Source of the DNA: Chitinophagaceae bacterium
GTDB lineage: Bacteria; Bacteroidota; Bacteroidia; Chitinophagales; Chitinophagaceae
Length of the DNA stretch: 6,316 nt
Reading direction: 5' to 3'
NCBI GenBank assembly: GCA_009996555.1
Contig: JAACZX010000538.1
Location: forward strand, 1-6,316
The first letter of the stretch is position 1; each line of letters starts with the position of its first letter. The translations under genes and the position numbers were made by a program. Shown in pieces: positions 6,316 to 6,316 of this stretch. The notes beneath the pieces are model-generated. The model made no database searches, was not told the DNA's origin, and saw only the letters and a program-made list of their open reading frames with translations.

Positions 6316-6316
6316 G

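Overview
The window looks like chromosomal DNA from a Bacteroidota bacterium, probably of the Chitinophagaceae or a close relative. Three things point there: a C-terminal type IX secretion (T9SS) sorting domain on the first protein, a perfect Bacteroidota-type -7 promoter element (TACCTTTG) upstream of the fumarase gene, and gene starts without convincing Shine-Dalgarno sequences. The family assignment is inferred from protein style only.

Layout. Positions 1-559 (+) hold the C-terminal end of a large secreted T9SS cargo protein, closed by a clear intrinsic terminator (569-608). A small unrecognised ORF (619-855, +) follows, boxed in by a second, two-sided terminator (854-890). That terminator also ends the convergent fumC gene (905-2302, -), a complete class II fumarate hydratase of the TCA cycle. 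A 168-base divergent gap (2303-2470) carries the fumC promoter and a small leader hairpin. A complete exported GH29 alpha-L-fucosidase lies at 2471-3895 (+). Its stop codon is one base from the stop of the converging gene.

From 3897 to the right edge everything is on the minus strand and closely spaced (gaps of 49, 25 and 19 bases), so it may be one operon. In transcription order it holds the C-terminal end of a probable family 39 (ArnT/PMT-like) membrane glycosyltransferase (5881-6315, open at the edge), a stand-alone cobalamin-binding subunit of a methylmalonyl-CoA mutase-type enzyme (5424-5831), an enoyl-CoA hydratase split by a frameshift (4615-5398), and an exported protein of unknown function (3897-4595). 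The mutase subunit and hydratase fit a CoA-thioester role such as fatty-acid, branched-chain amino acid or propionate metabolism. The exported protein and glycosyltransferase have no evident link to that pathway.

Most of the window is ordinary core and carbohydrate metabolism. I found no RNA gene, CRISPR array, insertion sequence or clearly new system. The points most worth checking are the frameshift that splits an otherwise catalytically complete hydratase, the lone B12-binding subunit beside it, the unknown exported protein, and the orphan small ORF isolated between two terminators.
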